This document shows positions 23,501 to 35,800 of a stretch of 64,000 nt of DNA, in pieces. This DNA is from Argentina anserina (taxonomy: Eukaryota > Streptophyta > Magnoliopsida > Rosales > Rosaceae), in the NCBI RefSeq assembly GCF_933775445.1, contig NC_065878.1:3928001-3992000 (forward strand). The letters run 5' to 3'. The notes below the pieces were generated by a model. The model was not told where the DNA came from. It ran no database searches and saw nothing but the letters and a program-made list of their open reading frames with translations. Within the stretch, counting starts at the first letter, position 1. Each line of letters starts with the position of its first letter. The position numbers were made by a program, and so were the translations under genes.

Positions 23501-25854
23501 TGTAAAGTATTACTAAGTTTAATTGATTTTATTCACACACAATCTTAACATTTAAGGTACGTGGAGCAGAGGAGCTAACTTGTGCAATGGACTAAAACAG
23601 CCCCAAGTAAGGGTCTTGCTTTATCCGATATATCTTAAAAGTTAGAATATTATTTTCTTTTAAAAATATATACATCTATTCGTATATAGTTTAGGGCAAA
23701 ACAAGTAAAATCATGCAGATGTAAAATATGCGACTTGGATCGAAATAACAAATGCACTGATGAGGTATATCCACCCGACCGGCTCTAGGGTTTGCCTTCG
23801 GGCGAACCGAGAGCCAATAATGTACTACGGTGCCAGACATTAGGGAACGGTTATCACCGAATTAATAAGTCACACGATGCTGGACATCAGGACAACAAAT
23901 TCACCGTGATGGTGCCCAGACATCATGAAGCGGGATTCACCATAGAATAAATAAACTTGCAGTGTCAGACATCAGTACACGGAATCACTGACTTATAAAC
24001 ATGCATAAAATAAATGGGTCAGTCTCGAGACAATACGACCAAAGTAAAATGCAAATGAATGCAACATGCAATAAAGACGTAAAACATATACATTTTATAT
24101 ATAGAAAACCACTAACCCGGAAGGTACCAGCTCACCCTAGTGAGAGGCTCACCCTACCTGATATAGCAGTGTCGAAGTCCGCGCCACAAGTCACGCTCCT
24201 CGTGCACTGCGTAGAATCGCGTCCCGCAAGCAAGTCTCATAGCTAAACAAATAGACAAAAGGGATAAGAAAGGGTCACGATGTTTTTAGTCGATTTAGTA
24301 ATTGCTCGTCGACTTGACTAGTTTGACTACTCGAGTCGAGGTCTCGGGATAGTTGGTTGTTTACTTAATTGCGAGTGTGAGTTTCTGTTTAACGTACATT
24401 CGCATTTTAAATTGAAAATGCGAATGATACTAAATCGTTGAATGTTATTTTATTTTTCCGGCAAGCTAATTTCTTACGTTTATGACTCCTCGATTTCCGA
24501 TCTGGGCGGAAATCGAGTTTAGCGTTTTAACCGAATTTTAGAATGGTAAAACGTTGGGAAGAACTAGTTATTTTTCCTATTTACTAAAGTCAAATAAACT
24601 TTAACGAAATTACCCTAAGATGAGGAATCAAACTGCCCAGGTAAAAAGGTTAATTACTAAAATAGTAAAAAGTAACAGTAAAAATAGAATTATTTGAATA
24701 ATTACTATAAGGGAAAATAGTAATAGTAAAAAGGTAAGTTTCTTAACAGTAAAATATGTATGGTAAGACTATAATTATTGAAAGTCAACATGGGTATTTT
24801 GGTAATTTCAAAAAAGGTAGTAAAACGGTAAAATGGTAACTTTAGAAACGGTAAAACTAGGGTTTTTACCCTTTGATCTCTGATCGGCTCCTATTAAAAA
24901 ATCCGGCGAAAAACCAACCAAAATCAACATGCAATTATACTAAACGAATTGAAACGACAATACGATCACAACGACATCAAAACCAAAGGAATTGGAGTTC
25001 GATTGATACCTCAATGGAGCACCGGAAAAATATCGTCGGCTCCGACGATGTTGTGCCTTCGTCCGAGCTGCTGCGACTTGATTTTCTTCTTTTTATATTC
25101 TTTATTGAGCGGTGTCGCCGTTGGGTCCCAGACACCTCTTGCAAGCTCCTGGGATTGAAGAACACACTCGCCGGAGCTCAAGAACACGCCGGCGAGTTCG
25201 GAAACAAGAAAGGTTAGAGCTTTTGGCTCAAACTCGATGGGTTCGAGGAAGGAAAGTGTTGGAGATGAGAATGGGGTTCGAATTTACCAGAAAAGGGGGG
25301 GCGATGAGGTCGCTGGAGCTAAAGGAACCGACGCAGGAGCTTCTCGCTTCGAATCACGAACTCGCCGTGACGGAGCTGCATGCCGACTCCGTTGGTACCG
25401 TCGGAGAGTGGAGAGATAGAGGGTCATGCCGGAAAGTGGCGCTAGGCGGCGTACAAGCCGCGCGGTGGTGTCTCTGCTTTGAAACAGAGGTGAGAGAGAG
25501 AGAGAGAGAGAGGTGCGACAGGGGGGGGGGAGATAAAAGGGAGAGGGAAGTGGTGGTGTGTGTGTGAGTGTATGGTAGTTAGGTATATAAAGGTTGATCT
25601 GACGGTCCAGATCAATTCGCTCAAATGGACGGTCAAGATTTAAAAACAGAAAATAGGAAATTCTTAAAATACGTTTTTAAAGAGTTAACTTCGTAAACTC
25701 GTAGGAAATTAACCGAGCGTCGGACAAATATTCCGCGAATACTCCCGCGCTAGTGACGACGCGTAGTTTAAACTACATTTTTGACATCTCGGTAAAATAT
25801 CGATTAGCGTGACAATAATGCCGGAAAGATGAAGAAATTTTCTAGGGGCTCACA
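23501..25854 (-). repeat. LTR of a Tekay/Del-like gypsy element at a deletion junction
   Basis: On the minus strand this 2354-bp segment starts TGTGAGCCCCTAG (25854) and ends TACTTTACA (23501). It shows features shared with the two solo LTRs further right: TGTRA/TTACA ends, a GA microsatellite (25494-25511), a GC-rich leader-like part (24870-25560) and imperfect internal repeats (CCAGACATCA words at 23830-24000). Its flanks differ (ACAAG and TGGAG), with Athila on one side and copia on the other. Long frames inside, such as 25112-25567, have no recognisable product. Lineage assignment is tentative. Confidence 0.6.
23833..23990. repeat. Imperfect ~50-bp repeats with CAGACAT core
   Basis: The words CCAGACATTAG, TGGACATCAGG, CCAGACATCATG and CAGACATCAG recur about every 45-60 bp, each followed by a TCACCG-like word. 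This is four degenerate units within the LTR. Related LTRs at 28850-28965 and 46487-46550 carry another repeat (CTTAGTGGCGG) in a comparable place. Confidence 0.5.
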
Positions 25855-26022
25855 TGGAGTCTAGCACATATATGTTAAATTCAAATGTAATAGGTGTGTT
25901 GTGCTCTTTTCCCCTTCGACCAAGATTTTATTTTCACTCACTGGGTTTTTGTTACTTGACAATGTTTTTAATGAGACAACACTCTATGCACCATTTTATC
26001 TTTAACTCGGCACAATGGGGAG
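25855..26022 (+). other. Copia copy R, resumed 3' untranslated region
   Basis: Starts with TGGAGTCTAGCACATATATG, colinear with copy L at about 1379-1398, and leads to the tract ATGGGGAG before the 3' LTR. This proves that 12204-25854 is foreign to the copia element. Confidence 0.85.
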
Positions 26023-26235
26023 TGTTGAAGAAAAAACACTATTAGTGTGCATTCGTGAAAGCAAATAAAAGAATGAGTTAATGATGTTTATGATCAACAG
26101 ATGTAACGTTTCAATCACAATTATGTAGCCTTAATGACTATTGTAATTACTATTTACTTCTATTGTAATCTTGACTCCTATATAAAAGGGATGATCAATG
26201 AGATGAGTAGAACCAATTCCATATTTCCTACAACA
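26023..26235 (+). repeat. Copia copy R, 3' LTR
   Basis: 213 bp, TGTTGAAGAAAAAA to CCTACAACA, paired with 7117-7329 (about 90% identical by eye). Confidence 0.88.
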
Positions 26236-26681
26236 TTTCCCAAATTATAGCAGATTTGTTGATTGAAATATTTTCCATTTTGTATGAGATATGCATTAAG
26301 TGAGGGAGATCAATTTCTTCTCCTATAAATAGGCATTTGAGAAATTGTGAAGATTAGAGATTTGGAACATATAAAATAGGAAGTGATATCTTTGAGTTTA
26401 TATTACTCTCTTATCTCTCATATATGATCTAGTGCTCATTGTAATAGAGTTTGTCACAAGTTAGCTTGGTATGATAGTAAAGAGATCCCGTTATAGTACC
26501 TCTACTTGTGAAAGCTCTAATCTATATTGCATTATTTATATTTGGTTGTGTGCTTAACCATAAGTATTGATTCTTATTTGCACTGTTGCACTTGAGGATC
26601 AATGATCTTTGTGATTCAATCAAAATATGTGGATTTGTTTGAAACATTCAAATATCTCATGCATTATATATATATACACAT
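26236..26681. other. Old retroelement-like flank, no gene
   Basis: AT-rich sequence with TATAAATAGG near 26322-26331, suggestive of an old copia-type LTR promoter. No ends or reading frame could be defined. It is continuous with 29587 onward before the solo LTR insertion. Confidence 0.35.
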
Positions 26682-29586
26682 TGTAATAACCCGAATTTCG
26701 AGTTACATTTCTTGTAATTTATTGAGATTAATGAAATATTATTTTGGGTATATACATATTCTATGCCTTTTAAATAACATTCATTCAAAGTAGAAATTGG
26801 TTCAAGAACCAATAAGTCGATATTGGGTTAAGTTTTATTGACTTAAGAGTTAACTTTTAATTCATCATTCGTTTCAGAAAACTTCACTCACGAAAGTTGT
26901 AATGCTCGTCAATACGAGTTTGTAGACGCGCGACACGCTTTAATCAGATGTCGTATGTGGAATTTGTTAGCAACGGAAGTTTGATTTCCGATTTTAGAAA
27001 TAGTATAAAAGGAAGTATAGGAGATTAAAGACTAAGAAAATCAGTTTTTTTTTCAAACCCAGATCGGTTAATGTTCACCCGAGCTCGGGCACTGTTCACC
27101 TGGCTCAAAATCTTCTTCGGCCGATTTCTCCACCGTCAGACTTCGCCTCGCGTCGTGCCACCTATCAAACTGACGGGCTCGACAATCTCCATCTTTTGAG
27201 CCATGCCTTGCACGCCGGCAACAACCACACACGTCGCAACAACCGCCGAAAGTTATTGCTGTGTCGGCGCCGCCTCCTCCGGCTGCTATAGTTTGAGATT
27301 CTTGGGGGATTTTACTTGTCTCATTCCCACAAAAGGAATCGAGCCAAATCAAAGTGTAAGTACTCGAATAAAAAAATTTTAATTTCTAGGGTATGTAAAT
27401 AGTGTTGATTTTATGTTCTTCATCGACTAGACTGTTTAGGCTTGGATTTAGATTTTTTTGTCAACTAGAAAGTTGTTGGAAATGTTGTTTAGATTGTGGT
27501 GATGAATTTCGGTGATCATTGGTGGTCACAGGAAAAGTGGCGGTGCCGCCACTATCGGTGGCGTGTGGCGGCATGTAGGATAATGTTTCAGAGTAATGGT
27601 TTATTCAATTATGATGTGCTCGTCGATACGAGCGTTTATATAGGTCATTTGCATGTGTTAGGTTAATGCTTGAGTAAGTTAGTTGTTGTTAAAGGTTTAG
27701 TAATTCTAGGTTGAAATTGATGTTGGTTGTTGTTGGGAGTATTCTCGGTTTGTTGTTGTGTTGCTGTAGTTTTGGGGTTAAAATCGTGATTTTTGAAGGG
27801 AGAGGAGTGCAGGGGTTAGTGGTTAGTATCTAGAAGTTGTGGAGAAGTTAGTGATTTTGTTAGTTAGTTGTTTGTGTTGTGAATATTAGCTTTTTGTTGA
27901 GTTATTGCTTTTTGGTTATTTTTGGGAGAGAGACCGAGATGTTGTTTTTGGTTAAATTGGAGGGTGGTTGTTGTGAGTGAGAAAGTTCAAGGTCAAGTCC
28001 TCTTGATTAGTTTTTGTGGTTAAGGGGTGTTGGGAATGGTTTATAGTGAGAGAGAGAGAGAGAGAGAGAGAGAGGATCAAGCTCATGGTGGGTGTTCTTA
28101 GTTTTTTTTTTTGGATTTCTTGCTATAGATTAAATGCTCGTTTTTGTGTTGTCATGGCCTTGTTTACTAAGTGATACTTTCTTGTCACTTAAGTACTTAT
28201 TATTGTGGAACTAAGTGAGTGAATCTCACTTGGGGTGGCAAGTTACTAGCGGGAGCGAAAAGTGTGAGTAAACCTCACGTATATGCTAGTTACTCTTGGC
28301 GGTAACTGGACAGATTTTATTATAATGTCATCAATTATATTAATGCGAGATTGTTATATACTCACATATATATATATATATATATATATATGTTTGGTGA
28401 TTTAAATATGCATATCTAAATGGTAATGGGATATGCATATAATTATCATTGAGTATATATTGTTCTTATTCATGTTAGTATGTGATTAGTATATTTGTAT
28501 ATATATATTGTTACATTTTAATTGTGAAAGATATTTTGTATAATTTTGTTGGTTTATAAACTGTGGAGGATGAGACCAAAGGGGAATAAAATGTATCTCT
28601 CGGTAAATTGGAGGTTATGGATGAAATAATTGTATAATTGAAGTGTGTATACATATATATATATATATGTTGTTTGGCCATAAGGGAATAAAATGTACCT
28701 CAGACATTATTGTGATTATTGATAATTGTGTTGTAGCCGGGAGGGAAGAAAATGTACATTCCGGTATGATTGTTGTGTTTGGCCTTGTGTGGAGTTGTTT
28801 TTCCTTTATGGCGGCCTTTTGGCGAAAGACTTTGTGTGCGTTGTTCTGCCTTTGTGGCAGCCAGATTGGCGAAAGAAAAGTAATATATGTTGTTTTGCCT
28901 TAGTGGCGGCCCAAGTGGCAAACTAGATTTAAATGTTCTGCCTTAGTGGCGGCCTTAGTGGCGTAGGCAGTGTAGGAACCACATATTGACCGGATGTGGG
29001 GATGATTAGGTAGAGCTCTAGTCTTTATTGCCAGTTTTCTTATGAGTGTGAGTCGAGAGTCGCTTTAACCCAAAACTATCATGCATATGTTGGGTTGTTG
29101 TTGTGAGTTGTGTTGTTCTGCATGTGTTGTGTGTTTTATGCATGCGTTGCGAGTTGTTTTGATTGTTGAGACATTCGTTGCGTTGATGTTGTTAGGTTGA
29201 GTATTTATATTAAGTTTACTCATACCAACTGTGAAGCTGACCATGTTTGTGTTTACAACCCTAGTGTACCATTATTGGTGCAGAGGGTAGTATAGCAGGG
29301 ACTACGCAGTAGTTGAGATGTAGGGATTGGGTAGCGTGACAAGAGAGTGTTGTTTTTGCTTTCTGTTCATTTTCCTATTTTTTTTGTGAGGCTTGTGAGA
29401 GATGAAAACAATACATCTTTACATTCGTGTAATTATGTTTATGTTTACAGTTTGTAATCCAAGTGGTTTGATAAACTTGGTAAAGATATTCAGCTGCCGT
29501 AACATAATTTCATTTATTGAAGTTATATCAGAGTGTTAGCATCCTTAAATTTGAAATTTTATTGTTCAGAATTTTGGGATGTTACA
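26682..29586 (+). repeat. Solo LTR, family TGTAATAACCC, 2.9 kb
   Basis: Begins TGTAATAACCCG and ends GGGATGTTACA. Flanks are CACAT (26677-26681) and a CA run starting CACAC at 29587, compatible with a 5-bp duplication blurred by (CA)n growth. It shares ends and long colinear stretches with 44773-47196. It contains a (GA)n run (28048-28074), TA runs, TTAGTGGCGG repeats, and conserved blocks (for example TACTCATACCA and TTCAGCTGCCGTAAC) found in both copies. No gag or pol is adjacent on either side. The large LTR and TGTAA ends suggest a chromovirus of the Tekay/Del type, which is an inference. Confidence 0.8.
28048..28074 (+). repeat. (GA)n microsatellite
   Basis: About 13 GA units within the solo LTR. 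Confidence 0.9.
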
Positions 29587-31040
29587 CACACACACATGCT
29601 TATGGGTTAGTTGGGGTTAACGATTTTGGTAGATGAAGAAAAAGAGAGGAAGATAATTATTGTTTAGTGCGTTTACCATGCATCTCTATTTTATGTAATT
29701 ATTGTTTAATGATTCATACATATATGCCTCTGTGTTATTAGGCATCAACGATTTAGAGAAGAGAAAGAGACAAATACAGAACTTGGGAAAAACATTTGTT
29801 GCATTAGCTAATGTCATAGCTTTCTTTTGTGTTGATTATATTAATTGAGCATTCATTGCATTTTGTATTCTCTCTAGGGTTTACATATCACATGCATAAA
29901 TCATTCATGCATTTAGATTAAACCATTCATTCATCTCATGAACATATATTGGTGAGGTTCATTGAGAGGGAATTAAGTCTTGTGTGGCCAGGACTCGTGT
30001 GGCTCAAATCAAGACCTTCGTGGCATTCGAAACCTGTGTGGCTCAACTCAAGACATTCACGGCGATCAATACCTTCGTGGCATCAACGACCTTTATGGCG
30101 ACAAAGCTCTGTGTGACTTTGTAGAACCCTTGACTGAGTATATTCAAGTGTGAAGTGAAATATACTTTTGAGAATTATTATTACAATTGTACTCTATGTG
30201 TTGACAATTGTATTTGATTAAATTCAATAGTAAAGTCATTTTACTTCAATATTCCGCTGCTTATTTAATTTCCATCTAGTATTTTCAATCATGAGCAATC
30301 AACTCCAAATTCATATCAATACCCCAATTTGATAGTTTGTCCTCATCAAGGTCTACTTTCTATGATGATCAATTGTTTATGGTCGAATAAGAAAGTGGGT
30401 TCAGTAGCAATAGATTAAATTTATCTAGTTGACTAAAAGCCAAGGTTCTTATCTTGAGGAACGAATTCAAGTATATCCATGGACTTATCTTGAACTTATG
30501 ATTGAAGATGCTATTGTGCTAGCAATGAACTTCCGGCCGTATTGACGATATTACTCAGTTTGCCTTCTCCATCCTATGAAGGTGGCAATTCATGTATTGG
30601 TTGCACCCTCCTCTGCGTGATGAAACGACATAAATTTGAGAGACAACATATTGGTTTATTGGTTCTACGACATTGCTTTAACTTTCCAATATGCCACCAT
30701 TCTTGTAAAGTAAATAGAGGTTGTCGTGATGATGTTATCGGCTAATTAGTGTAGGTTTAAATACATCATCGTACATTATAGTGTCTCATGTTACTATTAT
30801 GGAGGTTCTATTGAGGCTCATTATAAAAATGAGGTTTTGGCTACATGTCCCCTTAAGTATTCATCTGTTTCATCAATAAAGGCATGATGCCTGCCCTCAT
30901 ATAGCCTTTTATCAAAAAAAAAAAAAACAGTAATAATGGTCTGAAAAAGTGTATGTAATGGTAAATTTTGTTTTTTTTTTGTTACAAATGTTATGGAAAG
31001 TTTGGTAACAACCAAGTGACCAAGTACCGCATATAAATGA
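29587..31040. other. Intergenic with retroelement debris
   Basis: Contains a cluster of TTCGTGGC/TGTGTGGC words (29978-30115) and a segment ending ATTCCGCTGC (30250-30260), a word common at the U5 end of copia LTRs. It also has a stretch ending in A14 (30914-30927), preceded by TAGCCTTTTATC, that resembles the 3' tail of a non-LTR retroposon. No complete element or gene could be defined. The THO1 promoter must lie at its right end. Confidence 0.4.
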
Positions 31041-31126
31041 AAGGAGCTCCCAACAAAAAATCCATAAAACAAAAAGAAGCCCCTAAATTCGAAGGGCTCA
31101 GGAAGAAGATCGCCGGTTGATTCAAC

Positions 31127-32799
31127 ATGGTCAGTCCTCCCCTTCTTTTCATCTCAATTGTTTAGGGTTTCATTGTTGTTCGTGCTCCACATACGCTCAT
31201 GCTCCTCCCCTCTTTCTGTCTTTCTCTTGTTCCCCAGGAAGTGTTCAGAACTGCGATACTTCAACCAGCCCCGCCTGAAAGCTTTGCGTTACGGATTGTT
31301 CAGCAAGTCATTAAGCCTCAGGTAGTCCCTCTACACCTCTCATCTTCACCATTGCTAAAAACTTTACAGTTCACCGCACCCGAATGATCGAATTCGATGC
31401 CTTTCTTTTAGTAATTGTAGGGTTTTAAGGCTCCTATGCCCCTTCAGTCCTGCAGTGTGTGAATTTTTTTAGATGATTAGGTATTCTATGCGTATGCCAT
31501 GGATATATTTGATGAGTGTGTATGAGAAGCATCTGCGACGAGTCAAGTTGAATGTTTTATGTTTTGGGGTTGTGGGATTTGGTGAATTTTTATTGAAGCT
31601 GATTGACTTGTGTATGACAGAAAGGGACCAAGTTGGTGCAAGATGAGAATCAACTGTTGGAAAATATCCTCCGGACTTTGCTTCAAGAACTGGTGGTATG
31701 TTTTTCCCCCTACCTTGTGAGACTAAATAGTTTTGTTTCTTGTCTTAAATGAGATGAAATATATCTCCCATCGGCTCATTTTTTTATTTTCTTTTATCAT
31801 TTACATCACCATAATTATATTTCAAGAGTGCTTTTGTTTTTCCTTTTGAAGTTTAATGCCGAGTATCTGATATTTGTAGTACAGTCTTCTGCAGTGCAGT
31901 CCGGGGAGCAGATAATGGAGTATGGTCAATCAATTGATGATGGAGAAGCTACAAGAGGGCATATTCCACGTCTTCTAGGTCTGTACATGTCTTTATAAGC
32001 ACTTAGTTCTTTTCTTTGTAATCAATGTGCATGAATTCCTTTATCTATGAAACTTGCTCTTTTGTAATCCTTCAGAATTAGTGTTCTGACATGTAAGTAG
32101 ATGGGCTTCTTGTTGGTTGTAGCGTACTCATATAGATCTTAAAATTGTCTGATAGTAATTTAATAATTGTCTTTTGACGTGTAGATCACAGTTAATATCA
32201 ATTCGATAAAAATCCATGGTGACTGCTGATTTGCAATTCTAGTACCATATGCTCTGCAATGTATGACAAAACATGTAGATCAACTATTTGGATTAAGAAA
32301 TTAATATAGGCTTGAGTTACAGTAGATTAATAGAAAGGGTATCATACTGTACCATATATTGGATAAGATTGGGGTATTGTCAGTTAATAAATGATTTTAT
32401 ATTCCCTTGACAAGTAGATCACACAATATTGAGATGTAAAATCCACAACAACTTTCGATTTGCAATTGTAGTACCCTATATCCTGCAACGTAGAACAAAA
32501 AGTGTAGATAAGCTATTTTTGGATTACATAATTCGCAGGTTGATATATAGTAGGGTCATAGAAGGGGTTTTTTTACGATACCAGGTGTGATTTAGTAACT
32601 TCATTGTGGTGGAAGGGATTGGGGGCCTACGACTAAACCAAAGAAAGGGGCTGGTGTGATGTATCTTTATCCTACTTAATGGATCAAATCAGTGCCTTGA
32701 TGAGTCCTGAATACTTGATGCTGAATATGAGGAAGTATGTAGGCAATAAATAGGGGATTCGGGAATTAGGGAGTGAGAAGATGATTTATGATTCTGTAG

Positions 32800-32850
<51 letters not shown>

Positions 32851-35800
32851 TCATATTGTTACCATTGTGTTACCAGATGTTGTGTTGTATCTTTGTGAGA
32901 AAGAGCATGTGGAAGGTGGCATGATATTTCAGCTATTGGAAGACTTGACAGAGATGTCTACTATGAGAAACTGTAAAGACGTTTTTGGTTATATAGAGAG
33001 TAAGCAAGATATACTAGGGAAGGTTTGTGCTTTGACATTTGTCAGAAGATGTTCTTCACAGTTTTCTTTTTCCTTAATTTTTATGGATTCACTTTTAGAA
33101 TATAGGACTTTTGATTCTCTTTAATTTTGATGGATTGACTATATGCAGCAAGAGCTTTTTGCCAGAGGGAAACTTGTTATGTTGAGAACATGCAATCAAC
33201 TTCTTCGTCGTCTATCCAAGGTGGCTACTGATCATGCTAGTGATTATTTAGTTAATGAATCAATATAGTTTTCCTTATTGTGTGATTTACTTTGTTATAT
33301 CATAAATACCAGAAATTGTTCATGCTATCTACTAAGTCACTTTCAAAGCTGAGTTTGCAATATTTATTAGTTTCTTAACTGTATTCGTGCTCAGGTATAT
33401 GTTTACTGTTGGCATTAACAGAAATGTATATCGTCAAAAATTAAATATGCAGTTACCACCAAACCTGATAACTTGTTAATGAAAACAATCTAGTTCAATC
33501 GGTGGAAAAGGAGTCCACAATTCTCAAGAATTAGAGCCTTAATATCATCAAACTGCCTTGTCTTTACAACTGAATCATAAGTGTAATGCAGAAGCAGCTT
33601 TTAAATATGTAGGATCAGAAAAATAAAGAACTGTGAAATCTTCACAAACTGGAACCCAAAGACATTTCAAATAAATGTGGCTTCCTCCTCTTGTAGTTTG
33701 ACGGTGATGCATTCTCTTATGTTGTTTGGTAGGAAAGTTCTTCACGTCTGTTTTCCTCACATGACTTCTTAGCTAATAGTAAGCAGTGACTAATTGGGTT
33801 ATTTGGTTGGAATGTATTTACATTTGGTGAAAAGTCGGGGGATATAGATTTATTTTGCTATAGTATTATATCATAACTATGTTTGGATGATGCTCTAGTG
33901 AGGACCTTTAAAATAAGGTCTCCATGAGGACCTTCAAATCAACAGTGGGATGACTTGTGCGTTAAAGACCACTCATCCAACCCATAGACTTGAAAGCCCT
34001 CATTTTATAGTCCTTTACTAGAGATTCTCCCTATATGGTTTATATAGTTATATATGATATTTTGCGCCTCCACTGGCAATCTGGCATCTGTATTTAGTAT
34101 CTTTTAACTCATCCAATAGTTTTGAGCATTTGACATGTACGCATTTTTTGGAATTTCACTTGAAGGCAAATGACGTTGTTTTTTGTGGACGAATTCTAAT
34201 GTTTCTAGCACACTTTTTCCCGTTGTCTGAGCGCTCAGGTACTTGGTGGCCATCAACTGTACTGTTCACGTTGATTAACTGTTGTCTTCTGATCTTCTCT
34301 TTTGATTAATTGCTTCGGTTATATGGCTAATGCTTGCAGCTGTGAATATCAAAGGAGTTTTTAACACGTCCAATGAAACGAAGTATGAGAAAGATGCCCC
34401 TGATGGTATGCATACAATACTTACATTTGACTGTCAGTATATATAGCTAAATTTTTGCCTGTCAATATTTATCTTGTTATCATACCTGAAATCTGCTGCA
34501 CAATTTTCAGGAATTTCAATTGATTTCAACTTTTACAAGACTTTCTGGAGTTTACAGGTAAGTTATGGTACATAATAGCTTGTTTTTTTTTTTTTTTTAC
34601 AATTTTATGTTTACAAATTAAATTTCTGAACATAAAGCAAATAATTGGTGGAACTCGTTTATGATATCAAGTAAAGAACTTCATCAAAACAATTTGCTAC
34701 CAGTGTTAAAGTCGAGCCACATCAATAGTCAAATGACGTTTTTGATGGACGATGTTTGCAATTTTTCATGTCTTGAAATGAGACAAAAAGCTTCCCTTAG
34801 TAGGAACAACTAGTGCTGCATGTCTAATAAATGTAAGTTGACTGAATTCATCAAAATATCATTGCTAACAGGAATAACATAAAGGTCTCACTATTTATTT
34901 TTCCATCGGATGGATGCCAACTGTGGGCTAATCTTACCACCAGATAAAGATCCAAAATATTATCAAATGTCTTCCAGCTGCATTCGAGTCTGTAACATTA
35001 AGTATCTCATACCTATGTAATAAGCTCGTTGGGGTGCCTGTAACCAGAAGTATAAAGTCACAGTGTGGAGTTGTTTCAGTTGGCATGAGATAGATTGCTC
35101 GAAGGTTCTCCAATTTGATTGTTGAGATACTTGTCTGTTTGGATTTTTCAGGAATACTTTTGTAACCCTGCTCCCTTGACTGTTGCTCCTACCAAGTGGC
35201 AGAAATTTACATCCACTTTAAAGGTATAGCAGATATCTCCTGATAAATTCTATTTGCATTTTTGGGTTTCTTTCCTGAAAAAAGAAAAGAAAAACAAATA
35301 TCTTTATGATAAGACAGTTTGTCTATTATTTCTGTATTACATTTTCATTTACATATGCTTTTCTTAACTTATTATTTAGGTTGTTCTAAATACCTTTGAA
35401 GCTCAACCACTAAGTGATGAAGAGGGAGATGCCAATAATTTGGAGGAGTCGGCAAATTTCAGCATAAAGTATCTGACAAGCAGTAAGCTGATGGGTTTGG
35501 AGGTTGGTAATGGTGGACCATTAGTTGATGTTCTTTGCAGAGTAGTGTTTTCCAAATCAGTTTGGACACACCCATCCAAACTCTCCATTATTTGCGTACC
35601 TATTGGTGTAGATCAATTTCAGAACCAGTACTTTTGTTAATATTCCCTTTAAAGTTCATTCTCTGCAAAAAAAAAAAAAAGTCAACCGAATCAGTTTCAG
35701 AGATCTTATATACTCATCGAAAGAATGAACACATCTATAATGTTTATGAAAGCTGATGGTTATGGTAAGCATGGAACAAATGGGATAGTATAGCTAAGGA

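Larger units (their letters stand above)
7117..26235 (+). mobile_element. Ty1/copia element copy R, split by nested insertions
   Basis: Second member of the copy L family, in the opposite orientation. Its 5' LTR is 7117-7329 and its 3' LTR 26023-26235, both 213 bp. Flanking 5-mers TTTCT (7112-7116) and TTTCC (26236-26240) match at four of five positions. Copia sequence runs to 12203, is interrupted by 12204-25854, and resumes at 25855 with GGAGTCTAGCAC, the same words found in copy L at about 1387-1398. The LTRs differ at about 21 of 213 sites, more than those of copy L, so this copy is older, consistent with being the host of several later insertions. Confidence 0.85.

Noticed and set aside
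25112..25567. 151-codon frame plus overlapping frames in a GC-rich part
   Set aside because: Lies within an LTR; no recognisable domain, and comparable GC-rich leaders occur in related LTRs.
35440..35640. 66-codon frame continuing past THO1 exon 11
   Set aside because: Read-through of exon 11 into intron 11 up to a stop; the spliced frame continues at 36047.
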